Shown: piece after piece, positions 15,001 to 25,723 of the stretch
Position numbering within the stretch: the stretch's first letter is position 1
How the letters are laid out: each line of letters starts with the position of its first letter
Origin: Lotus japonicus
Lineage: Eukaryota > Streptophyta > Magnoliopsida > Fabales > Fabaceae
Length of the DNA: 64,000 nucleotides
Assembly: GCF_012489685.1 (NCBI RefSeq)
Contig: NC_080042.1
Coordinates: 38,383,158 to 38,447,157, forward strand
Reading direction: 5' to 3'
Notes under the pieces: generated by a model
Database searches by the model: none
The model's input: the letters and a program-made list of their open reading frames with translations, nothing else
What the model was told of the DNA's origin: nothing
Position numbers and translations under genes: made by a program

Positions 15001-18000
15001 AATATTTTGGCCTCTTTCTCCTTTGTTCATACTCTACTTATTTTGTTACAATTCTCCATTTTGTAGTATGTTTTAGTTGAGCTCTACAAACACATATCAC
15101 ATACAATAGATTAAAAACACGATTTTAAATTTTTGTCCTCTCAAAAGCTTGTTGGCCTCTTTATACTTTTGTCCTACTCTAAAACTGAAACCCTTAACCA
15201 TTAACCTTAAACACCCAAATTTAGTTGAGCTATACGAACTTGCATCACAATCGATGGAGGAATATTATGAGCTTAAACTTATTGTGGTACAAAAAGACAC
15301 TTTTGGTCATTAGGGACGAATTTCTCCACTCAAAAGCAATATTTTGGCCTCTTTCTCCTTTGTTCCTACTCTACTTATTTTGTTACAATTCTCCATTTTG
15401 AAGTATGTTTTTGTTGAGCTCTACGTACTCATATCACATTCAATAGATTAACAACATAATTTTAAATTTATGTCCTCTCAAAAGCTTGTTGGCCTCTTTA
15501 TACTTTTGTCCTACTCTAAAACCTAAACCCTTAACCCTTAACCTTAAACACCCACATTTAGTTGAGCTCTACGAACTTGCATCACATTCGATGGAAGAAT
15601 ATCATGAGCTTAAACTTAATGTGGTACCATAAGACACTTTTAGTCATTAGGGATGAATTTCTCCACACAAAAGAAATATTTATGCCTCTTTCTCCTTTGT
15701 TCCTACTCTATTTATTTCGTTACAATGCTCCACTTGTAGAAAGTTTTAGTAGAGCTCTACAAACTCATATCACATACAATAAATTAACAACATGATTTTA
15801 AATTTATGTCCTCTCAAAAGCTTGTTGGCCTCTTTATACATTTGTCCTACTCTAAAACCTAAACCCTTAACACTTAACATTAAACACCCACATTTAGTTG
15901 AGCTCTACGAACTTGCCTCTCATTCGATGGAGGAATATCATGACCTTAAACTTATTGTGGAACAACAAGACACTTTTGGTCATTAGAGAGGAATTTCTCC
16001 ACTCAAAAGAAAAATATGTTGGCCTTTTTCTCCTTTGTACCTACTCTACTTATTTCGTTACAATGCTCCATTTGTAGAAAGTTTTCGTTGAGCTCTACGA
16101 ACTCATATCACATACAATAGATTAATAACACGATTTTAAATTTATGTCCTCTCAAAAGCTTGTTGGCCTCTTTATACTTTTGTCCTACTCTAAAACCTAA
16201 ACCCTAAACCCTTAATCCTTAACCTTAAACACCCACATTTAGTTGAGCTCTACGAACTTGCATCACATTCGATGGAGGAATATCAAGAGCTTAAACTTAT
16301 TGTGGTACAACAAGACACTTTTGGTCATTAGAGAGGAATTTCTCCACTCAAAAGCAATATTTTGGCCTCTTTCTCCTTTGTTCATACTCTACTTATTTTG
16401 TTACAATTCTCCATTTGTAGTATGTTTTAGTTTTGCTCTATGTACTCATATCACATACCATAGATTAACAACACGATTTTAAATTAATGTCCTCTCAAGA
16501 GCTTGTTGGCCTCTTTATACTTTTTCCTACTCTAAAACCTAAACCCTTAACCCTTAACCTTAAACACCCACATTTAGTTGAGCTCTACGAACTTGCATCA
16601 CATTCGATGGAAGAATATCATGAGCTTAAACTTATTGTGGTACCATAAGAAACTTTTAGTCATTAGGGATGAATTTCTCCACACAAAAGAAATATTTATG
16701 CCTCTTTCTCCTTTGTTCCTACTCTACTTATTTCGTTACAATGCTCCACTTGTAGAATGTTTTAGTTGAGCTCTACGAACTCAGATCACATACAATAGAT
16801 TAATAACACCATTTTAAATTTATTTCCTCTCAAAAGCTTGTTGGCCTCTTTATACTTTTGTCCTACTCGAAAACCTAAACCCTTAACACTTAACATTAAA
16901 CACCCACATTTAGTTGAGCTCTACGAACTTGCCTCTCATTCGATGGAGGAATATCATGACCTTAAACTTATTGTGGAACAACAAGACACTTTTGGTCATT
17001 AGAGAGGAATTTCTCCACTCAAAAGAAAAATATGTTGGCCTTTTTCTCCTTTGTACCTACTCTACTTATTTCGTTACAATGCTCCATTTGTAGAAAGTTT
17101 TCGTTGAGCTCTACGAACTCATATCACATACAATAGATTAATAACACGATTTTAAATTTATGTCCTCTCAAAAGCTTGTTGGCCTCTTTATACTTTTGTC
17201 CTACTCTAAAACCTAAACCCTAAACCCTTAATCCTTAACCTTAAACACCCACATTTAGTTGAGCTCTACGAACTTGCATCACATTCGATGGAGGAATATC
17301 AAGAGCTTAAACTTATTGTGGTACAACAAGACACTTTTGGTCATTAGAGAGGAATTTCTCCACTCAAAAGCAATATTTTGGCCTCTTTCTCCTTTGTTCA
17401 TACTCTACTTATTTTGTTACAATTCTACATTTGTAGTATGTTTTAGTTTTGCTCTATGTACTCATATCACATACAATAGATTAAAAACACGATTTTAAAT
17501 TTATGTCCTCTCAAGAGCTTGTTGGCCTCTTTAATTTTTTGTCCTACTCTAAAACCTAAACCCTTAACCCTTAACCTTAAACACCCACATTTAGTTGAGC
17601 TCTTCGAACTTGCATCACATTCGAGGGAAGAATATCATGAGCTTAAACTTATTGTGGTACCATAAGAAACTTTTAGTCATTAGGGATGAATTTCTCCACA
17701 CAAAAGAAATATTTATGCCTCTTTCTCCTTTGTTCCTACTCTACTTATTTCGTTACAATGCTCCACTTGTAGAATGTTTTAGTTGAGCTCTACGAACTCA
17801 GATCACTTACAATAGATTAATAACACCATTTTAAATTTATTTCCTCTCAAAAGCTTGTTGGCCTCTTTATACTTTTGTCCTACTCGAAAACCTAAACCCT
17901 TAACTCTTAACATTAAACACCCACATTTAGTTGAGCTCTACGAACTTGCCTCTCATTCGATGGAGGAATATCATGACCTTAAACTTATTGTGGTACAACT

Positions 18001-18010
18001 AGACACTTTT
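1..18010. repeat. Tandem satellite array, monomer about 335-345 bp (left block)
   Basis: The whole stretch is head-to-tail copies of one AT-rich monomer. The landmark ctcaaaagcttgttggcctc recurs near 4, 331, 666, 1010 and 1345, and so on, giving a spacing of about 335-345 bp. Each monomer carries the words gagctctacgaact and tggcctcttt twice, so it looks like a diverged dimer. One half also carries a telomere-like run (cctaaaccctaaaccc, often degraded to cttaaccttaac). Variants such as accatt/accctt and gaggaa/gaggat travel together in larger blocks. Open frames of about 60-110 codons recur in every monomer, but they are a by-product of the repeat and are not called as genes. I do not recognise the satellite by name. 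Confidence 0.95.
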
Positions 18011-18131
18011 TGATAGAGATCGGACCAGCCCATTCATAGACTCTTTTCCAAGGAATAGGATGTCCAATTACAAGGTCCAAGCCTAAAGGAATGAATCAAG
18101 CTTTGCAAGGATTTTTCCTTCAAATTAAGAA

Positions 18132-18765
18132 TGATGGTTGGGCCCAACATGAAGGCAGATTTGTCAAGAGCCCAATCTCCATGTTAAAGATGCATTCATG
18201 AGCTGAAATTATACAAATTAGAGACTAATAATTATTGGACCTTCATAACTACAAAATAAGTCCAATATTTTTATTCTCTTTTGAATTTTCGTATTTAATT
18301 GAGGGGTGAATTTTCTGATGACATTTTGTATTCCCCCTAGTTGGTTTTTAATGTCTTTTATGAGCCTTTGACTCATCTTTAGGAATAGTGGGTTTTTACT
18401 CAAGTTTCCAATGCTAGTGGAGCTATAAATCTCTAGTGGAGTCTATTAAATGTTAGTGGGAGCATTATTACTTATTGGAAAGAGTAGCATCCCACTTAGC
18501 CTATAAATAGGGACTCAATGTATGGAACAAAGCAGTTTTTGAATCTGAATGATATTGAGTTTTCTCATATTGTGAGAGCTTCCCATTTGTTCTTGGGTTA
18601 AGAACTAAACTTGATAACTTTGGTTCTACCGGCAGGTCGCGGTTAGGGTCAAGTTCCCCTTTATCTTTGATAACTTTGGTTCTACCGGCAGGTCGCGGTT
18701 AGGGTCAAGTTCCTATCTTTTGTCCCCGGTTTTCAAGACGATCCTTTGTTTTCCAAATCATATCA
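18132..18765 (+). repeat. LTR-like unit, first copy, of the TRIM-like element
   Basis: It starts TGATGGTTGGGCCC and ends CATATCA, about 634 bp. Near 18502 it carries the TATA-type motif tataaataggg, followed by an LTR-like leader. A 55 bp piece containing ttctaccggcaggtcgcgg is repeated twice in tandem (about 18613 and 18668). It is followed at once by a primer-binding-like site, which is what sets its right edge. Confidence 0.7.
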
Positions 18766-18893
18766 TTTGTGGTATCAGAGATCGGACCAGCCCATTCATA
18801 GACTCTTTTCCAAGGAATAGGATGTCCAATTACAAGGTCCAAGCCTAAAGGAATGAATCAAGCTTTGCAAGGATTTTTCCTTCAAATTAAGAA
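18766..18893 (+). other. Short internal region of the TRIM-like element with primer-binding-like site
   Basis: 128 bp lie between two LTR-like copies. It opens with tttgtggtatcagag, which matches the usual plant initiator-Met tRNA primer site TGGTATCAGAG. It ends in a purine-rich stretch (aaattaagaa) just before the next TGATGG. There is no open frame of note, so the element would depend on proteins from elsewhere, as TRIMs do. Confidence 0.65.
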
Positions 18894-19527
18894 TGATGGT
18901 TGGGCCCAACATGAAGGCAGATTTGTCAAGAGCCCAATCTCCATGTTAAAGATGCATTCATGAGCTGAAATTATACAAATTAGAGACTAATAATTATTGG
19001 ACCTTCATAACTACAAAATAAGTCCAATATTTTTATTCTCTTTTGAATTTTCGTATTTAATTGAGGGGTGAATTTTCTGATGACATTTTGTATTCCCCCT
19101 AGTTGGTTTTTAATGTCTTTTATGAGCCTTTGACTCATCTTTAGGAATAGTGGGTTTTTACTCAAGTTTCCAATGCTAGTGGAGCTATAAATCTCTAGTG
19201 GAGTCTATTAAATGTTAGTGGGAGCATTATTACTTATTGGAAAGAGTAGCATCCCACTTAGCCTATAAATAGGGACTCAATGTATGGAACAAAGCAGTTT
19301 TTGAATCTGAATGATATTGAGTTTTCTCATATTGTGAGAGCTTCCCATTTGTTCTTGGGTTAAGAACTAAACTTGATAACTTTGGTTCTACCGGCAGGTC
19401 GCGGTTAGGGTCAAGTTCCCCTTTATCTTTGATAACTTTGGTTCTACCGGCAGGTCGCGGTTAGGGTCAAGTTCCTATCTTTTGTCCCCGGTTTTCAAGA
19501 CGATCCTTTGTTTTCCAAATCATATCA
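18894..19527 (+). repeat. LTR-like unit, second copy, of the TRIM-like element
   Basis: Direct repeat of 18132-18765 at an offset of 762 bp, apparently identical by eye, with the same TATA motif and the same 55 bp internal duplication. It ends CATATCA at 19527. Three bases later the sequence flips into the inverted copy. Confidence 0.75.
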
Positions 19528-19530
19528 TTT

Positions 19531-19810
19531 GAAAATTCAAAAGAGAATAAAAATATTGGACTTATTTTGTAGTTATGAAGGTCCAATAATTATTAGTCTC
19601 TAATTTGTATAATTTCAGCTCATGAATGCATCTTTAACATGGAGATTGGGCTCTTGACAAATCTGCCTTCATGTTGGGCCCAACCATCATTCTTAATTTG
19701 AAGGAAAAATCCTTGCAAAGCTTGATTCATTCCTTTAGGCTTGGACCTTGTAATTGGACATCCTATTCCTTGGAAAAGAGTCTATGAATGGGCTGGTCCG
19801 ATCTCTATCA
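19531..19810 (-). repeat. Inverted copy of the left 280 bp of the TRIM-like insertion
   Basis: It reads as the reverse complement of 18011-18290: internal region plus about the first 160 bp of the LTR-like unit. The break in the LTR is at an arbitrary internal point (gaattttc), not at an LTR end. This makes the insertion a 280 bp terminal palindrome. Confidence 0.85.
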
Positions 19811-22800
19811 CTTTTGGTCATTAGAGAGGAATTTCTCCACTCAAAAGCAATATTTTGGCCTCTTTCTCCTTTGTTCATACTCTACTTATTTTGTTACAAT
19901 TCTACATTTGTAGTATGTTTTAGTTTTGCTCTATGTACTCATATCACATACAATAGATTAAAAACACGATTTTAAATTTATGTCCTCTCAAGAGCTTGTT
20001 GGCCTCTTTAATTTTTTGTCCTACTCTAAAACCTAAACCCTTAACCCTTAACCTTAAACACCCACATTTAGTTGAGCTCTTCGAACTTGCATCACATTCG
20101 AGGGAAGAATATCATGAGCTTAAACTTATTGTGGTACCATAAGAAACTTTTAGTCATTAGGGATGAATTTCTCCACACAAAAGAAATATTTATGCCTCTT
20201 TCTCCTTTGTTCCTACTCTACTTATTTCGTTACAATGCTCCACTTGTAGAATGTTTTAGTTGAGCTCTACGAACTCAGATCACTTACAATAGATTAATAA
20301 CACCATTTTAAATTTATTTCCTCTCAAAAGCTTGTTGGCCTCTTTATACTTTTGTCCTACTCGAAAACCTAAACCCTTAACTCTTAACATTAAACACCCA
20401 CATTTAGTTGAGCTCTACGAACTTGCCTCTCATTCGATGGAGGAATATCATGACCTTAAACTTATTGTGGTACAACTAGACACTTTTGGTCATTAGAGAG
20501 GAATTTCTCCACTCAAAAGAAAAATATGTTGGCCTTTTTCTCCTTTGTACCTACTTTACTTATTTCGTTACATTGCTCCATTTGTAGAAAGTTTTCGTTG
20601 AGCTCTACGAACTCTTATCACATACAATAGATTAATAACACGATTTTAAATTTATGTCCTCTCAAAAGTTTGTTGGCCTCTTTATACTTTTGTCCTACTC
20701 TAAAACCTAAACCCTAAACCCTTAATCCTTAACCTTAAACACCCACATTTAGTTGAGCTCTACGAACTTGCATCACAATCGATGGAGGAATATCATGAGC
20801 TTTAACTTATTGTGGTACCACACGACACTTTTAGTCATTAGGGACGAATTTCTCCACTCAAAAGCAATATTTTGGCCTCTTTCTCCATTGTTCCTACTCT
20901 ACTTATTTCGTTACAATGCTCCATTTGTAGAAAGTTTTAGTTGAACTCTACGAACTCATATCAAACAATATATTAATAAACGATTTTTAATTAATTTCCT
21001 CTCAAAAGCTTGTTGGCCTCTTTATTCTTTTGTCCTACTCGAAAACCTAAACCCTTTACACTTAACATTAAACACCCACATTTAGTTGAGCTCTACGAAC
21101 TTGCCTCTCATTCGATGGAGGATTATCATGAGCTTAAACTTATTTTGGTACAACAAGACACTTTTGGTCATTAGAGGGGAATTTCTCCACTCAAAAGTAA
21201 AATATGTTGGCCTTTTTCTCCTTTGTACCTACTCTACTTATTTCGTTACAATGCTCCATTTGTAGAAAGTTTTAGTTGAGCTCTACGAACTCATATCACA
21301 TACAATAGATTAATAACACGATTTTAAATTTATGTCCTCTCAAAAGCTTGTTGGCCTCTTTATACTTTTGTCCTACTCTAAAACCTAAACCCTAAAGCCT
21401 TAATCCTTAACCTTAAACACCCACATTTAGTTGAGCTCTACGAACTTGCATCACACTCGATGGAGGAATATCATGAGCTTAAACTTATTGTGGTACAACA
21501 AGACACTTTTGGTCATTAGAGAGGAATTACTCCACTCAAAAGAAAAATAATGTGGCCTCTTTCTCCTTTGTTCCTACTCTACTTATTTCGTTACAATGCT
21601 CCATTTGTAGAAAGTTTTAGTAGAGCTCTACAAACTCATATCACAAACAATAGATTAACAACACGATTTTAAATTTTTGTCCTCTCAAAAGCTTGTTGGC
21701 CTCTTTATACATTTGTCCTACTCTAAAACCTAAACCCTAAAACCGTTAACCCTTAACCTTAAACACCCAAATTTAGTTGAGCTCTACGAACTTGCATCAC
21801 ATTCGATGGAGGAATATCATGAGCTTAAACTTATTGTAGTACAACAAGACACTTTTGGCCATTAGGGACGAATTTCTCCACTCAAAAGCAATATTTTGGC
21901 CTCTTTCTCCTTTGTTCATACTCTACTTATTTTTTTACAATTCTCCATTTTGTAGTATGTTTTAGTCGAGCTCTACGTACACATATCACATACAATAGAT
22001 TAACAACACGATTTTAAATTTATGTCCTCTCAAAAGCTTGTTGGCCTCTTTATACTTTTGTCCTACTCTAAAACAAAAACACTTAACCATTAACCTTAAA
22101 CACCCACATTTAGTTGAGCTCTACGAACTTGCATCACAATCGATGGAGGAATATTATGAGCTTAAACTTATTGTGTTACAAAAAGACACTTTTGGTCATT
22201 AGGGACGAATTTCTCCACTCAAAAGCAATATTTTGGCCTTTTTCTCCTTTGTTCCTACTCTACTTATTTTGTTACAATTCTCCATTTTGTAGTATGTTTT
22301 AGTTGAGCTCTACGTACTCATATCACATTCAATAGATTAACAACATGATTTTAAATTTATGTCCTCTCAAAAGCTTGTTGGCCTCTTTATACTTTTGTCA
22401 TACTCTAAAACCTAAACCCTTAACCCTTAACCTTAAACACCCACATTTAGTTGAGCTCTACGAACTTGCATCACATTCGATGGAAGAATATCATGAGCTT
22501 ATACTTATTGTGGTAGCATAAGACACTTTTAGTCATTAGGGATGAATTTCTCCACACAAAAGAAATATTTATGCATCTTTCTCCTTTGTTCCTACTCTAC
22601 TTATTTCGTTACAATGCTCCCTTTGTAGAATGTTTTAGTTGAGCTCTACGAACTCAGATCACATACAATTGATTAATAACACCATTTTAAATTTATTTCC
22701 TCTCAAAAGCTTGTTGGCCTCTTTATACTTTTGTCCTACTCGAAAACCTAAACCCTTATCATTTAACATTAAACACCCACATTTAGTTGAGCTCTACGAA

Positions 22801-24079
22801 CTTGCCTCTCATTCGATGGAGGAATATCATGACCTTAAACTTATTGTGGTACAACAAGACACTTTTGGTCATAAGAGAGGAATTTCTCCACTCAAAAGAA
22901 AAATATGTTGGCCTTTTTCTCCTTTGTACCTACTCTACTTATTTCGTTACAATGCTCCATTTGTAGAAAGTTTTAGTTGAGCTCTACGAAGTCATATCAC
23001 ATACAATAGATTAATAACACGATTTTAAATTTTTGTCCTCTCAAAAGCTTGTTGGCCTCTTTATACTTTTGTCCTACTCTAAAACCTAAACCCTAAACCC
23101 TTAATCCTTAACCTTAAACACCCACATTTAGTTGAGCTCTACGAACTTGCATCACATCGATGGAGGAATATCTTCAGCTTAAACTTATTGTGGTACAACA
23201 AGACACTTTTGGTCATTAGAGACGAATTTCTCTACTCAAAAGCAATATTTTGGTCTCTTTCTCCTTTGTTTCTACTCTACTTGTTTCGTTACAATTCTCC
23301 TTTGTTCCTACTCTACTTACGTTCTCATATCACATACAATAGATTAACAACACGATTTTAAATTTATGTCCTCTCAAAAGCTTGTTGGCCTCTTTATACG
23401 TTTTTCCTACTCGAAAGCCTAAACCCTTAACATTAAACCTTAAACACCCACATTTAGTTGAGCTCTACGAACTTGGCTCTCATTCTATGGAGGAATATCA
23501 TGAGCTTAAACTTATTGTGATACAACAAGACACTTTTGGTCATTAGAGAGGAATTTCTCCACTCAAAAGAAAAATAATGTGGCCTCTTTCTCCTTTGTTC
23601 CTACTCTACTTATTTCGTTACAATGCTCCATTTGTAGATAGTTTTAGTTGAGCTCTACAAACTCATATCACATACAATAGATTAACAACACGATTTTAAA
23701 TTTATGTCCTCTCAAAAGCTTGTTGGCCTCTTTATACATTTGTCCTACTCTAAAACCTAAACCTTAAAACCGTTAACCCTTAACCTTAAACACCCAAATT
23801 TAGTTGAGCTCTACGAACTTGCATCACATTCGATGGAGGAATATCATGAGCTTAAACTTATTGTAGTACAACAAGACACTTTTGGCCATTAGGGACGAAG
23901 TTCTCCCTTCAAAAGCAATATTTTGGCCTCTTTCTCCTTTGTTCCTACTCTACTTATTTCGTTACACTTTTCCATTTGTAGTAAGTTTTAGTTGAGCTCT
24001 ACGAACTCATATCACATACAATAGATTAACAACACGATTTTAAATTTATGTCCTCTCAAAAGCTTGTTGGCCTCTTTAT
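19811..24079. repeat. Tandem satellite array (middle block)
   Basis: Same satellite as the left block, about 12-13 monomers. Its first 677 bp (19811-20487) look like an exact copy of the last 677 bp before the TRIM-like insertion (17334-18010), about two monomers. The array stops at the target duplication tttat (24075-24079) of the CRM-like element. A degraded monomer with an internal deletion lies near 23280-23330. Confidence 0.95.
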
Positions 24080-25109
24080 TGATGAGGACAAGGACAAGGA
24101 CAAGGGTCATGGAGCACTAAAAGGACTTGGAGGACCAATCACAAGGGCTAGAGCTAAAAAGGCCAAAGAGACTCTTCAGTAAGTAGTGGAAACCATTCTT
24201 GAAGACAAAGTGGTAGAAGAGATGGAACCAAAAATCATGATGATCATTCAGGCCCCAGAAGAAGAGCCAGCCCACGCATTGGGGGCGGGCATGTGATGCT
24301 TTGTTTTATTTTATTTCAATAAAGATGCAAATGACCAATTGAATAAGTTGGATCCAAATGCATTATGTTGTTGAATTTTATTTTAGTGTGTTTAATCCAC
24401 TTCAACTGGTGTGTGTGTGTGCATGTGGCGCATGAAGGGCTTAAAGGGAGGGACCCATTCCTTTCTTAAAACTCTTTGAATGTGTTTAAATTTGAATAAG
24501 TTCTGAATGGAGGAGTTACATCAGCAAAGTCAAAGGATTGAAGAGCTTTCAAAGCCAAGAATGGAGTTACAAAGACAAGGAAATTAAGTGCATAAAGAGC
24601 ATTGAATGCTATGTTCCCTGGTCAGAATAACAATCAAGAAAGGGAGCTACATGAAGCAATCAGCCGCCAAATACACGTTCAGGGCTGAATCAAATCACTA
24701 TCTTCCTCTTTTAATTTGTAACTCCTAGCCTAGGATTCTTCTAGAGAAATTACACCTCATCATTTTTTGTAACTAGGCTAAATTTTCTTCTTCTTTATAA
24801 GGACCACTCCTTCATTGTAATAGACAGATTATGAATGAAATTAGTATTTTTCTTTTTCTGAGTGATTCGAATTTGTGAGAGTGATTCTCATAGTTCTTGA
24901 GTGATTCAAGAATTAGGCTTATCAAAGGTTTGCCACCACCTTTGTGTGAAGTCTTCATCTTCCATTTCACTAAAACTTCCCCTCTTTTCTGTCCATATCC
25001 CTTCTATCACGAAATTCTTCTTCTTCTTTCTCACATTTCAGAGTTCTCATCATCCAAGATCAATCCTAGACGATCCATTTCAGCCCTTGCATCAACTTGG
25101 GGCGTATCA
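24080..25109 (+). repeat. 5' LTR of the CRM-like element
   Basis: 1030 bp, TGATGAGGAC...GGCGTATCA. A TATA box (tttataagga) is at about 24795. The first 220 bp match the end of the integrase reading frame in the 3' copy, so the LTR contains coding sequence. Differences from the 3' LTR (for example accaatcac against accaatgac, and one extra gt unit near 24410) amount to a few percent by eye. Confidence 0.9.
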
Positions 25110-25723
25110 TTTGGTATCAGTGCTCCGGTTCTAGGATTCTTCATTATTTTCTTCTCTGGAATTTTGGTTAGCAACTTTTAAATTTGTCTTGCATTAGTTC
25201 TTAATTTTTCTTTGGGCTGAACCATTGCAAAACTTAAGCCTTGTTCAAAAAAAAAATCAAAAAAAAAGAAGAACGAAAATCCAAAAAAAAATACAAAAAA
25301 AAATGATGGCTGAATGGTTCTTGTTAAGTAGCCAAAATCAAATTGTCTCAAAGTGATATTGTTGCTAGAATTCCAGTTTTTCATTCTTCCTTTCTTTTCT
25401 ATTCATTTCTGTTGTTCTTAAATTTTGTTCATTTTCTTCTTGTGTCTCTTTCTCTGTTCAGTTCTGTTAGTTTTTTTTTTTTTTGGTTTCTTTTCCTCTT
25501 CTATTTTCTTAAGTCCATTCTAATCTGTGTGACTCTACACAAATTTGGTGGCATAATTCTTTATGTGTCTTAACTTTGATTTACTCAAGAGATTGTGAGA
25601 ATTTTTTAGTGGAAAAAGGCAAGAGTACACATCATAGAAAAGCCAATTTGAGGGAAAACACGAGTGAAGTGAGGTAAACACTAACATTTGTTTGTTCTAC
25701 TTCAATCTTTTCATTTTTCAAAG
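25110..25723 (+). other. Primer-binding site and gag leader of the CRM-like element
   Basis: Two bases after the 5' LTR comes tggtatcagtgctcc (from 25112), a near match to the initiator-Met tRNA primer site. The remaining 600 bp are non-coding leader with A- and T-rich homopolymer runs (25246-25305 and 25471-25484). No convincing ORF is present, and the overlapping open frames here are low-complexity. Confidence 0.8.

Larger units (their letters stand above)
18011..19810. mobile_element. Palindrome-ended composite insertion made of TRIM-like LTR units
   Basis: This 1800 bp block interrupts the satellite and is flanked by the direct repeat ctttt (18006-18010 and 19811-19815). It begins TGATAGAGATCGG and ends with the exact reverse complement. 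About 280 bp at the two ends (18011-18290 and 19531-19810) are inverted copies that look identical. Inside are two direct units with a 762 bp period. Each unit has a short internal stretch followed by a 634 bp LTR-like sequence with TG...CA ends and a TATA box. There is no coding capacity. The TG...CA ends and 5 bp target duplication point to integrase-mediated insertion of an aberrant LTR-retrotransposon cDNA. This is an inference; a foldback DNA element is the main alternative. Confidence 0.8.

Noticed and set aside
1..18010. Possible CRISPR-like array from the regular repeats
   Set aside because: The repeat unit is over 330 bp, continuous, without unique spacers, and in plant nuclear DNA.
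18218..19165. Two identical 61-codon minus-strand frames (MSKNPLFLKM...)
   Set aside because: They lie inside the duplicated TRIM-like LTR units and show no similarity to any protein I recognise.
82..23000. Dozens of similar open frames of 60-113 codons (starting MSSTNLHH or MILNLCPLK)
   Set aside because: They are phase-locked to the satellite monomer, overlap in two frames, and have no domain, promoter or codon signal. They are repeat by-products.
24897..25181. ORF MSDSRIRLIKGL... and its counterpart at 34864
   Set aside because: Both are the same stretch of the CRM-like LTR, spanning the TATA-downstream leader and the primer site; not a gene.
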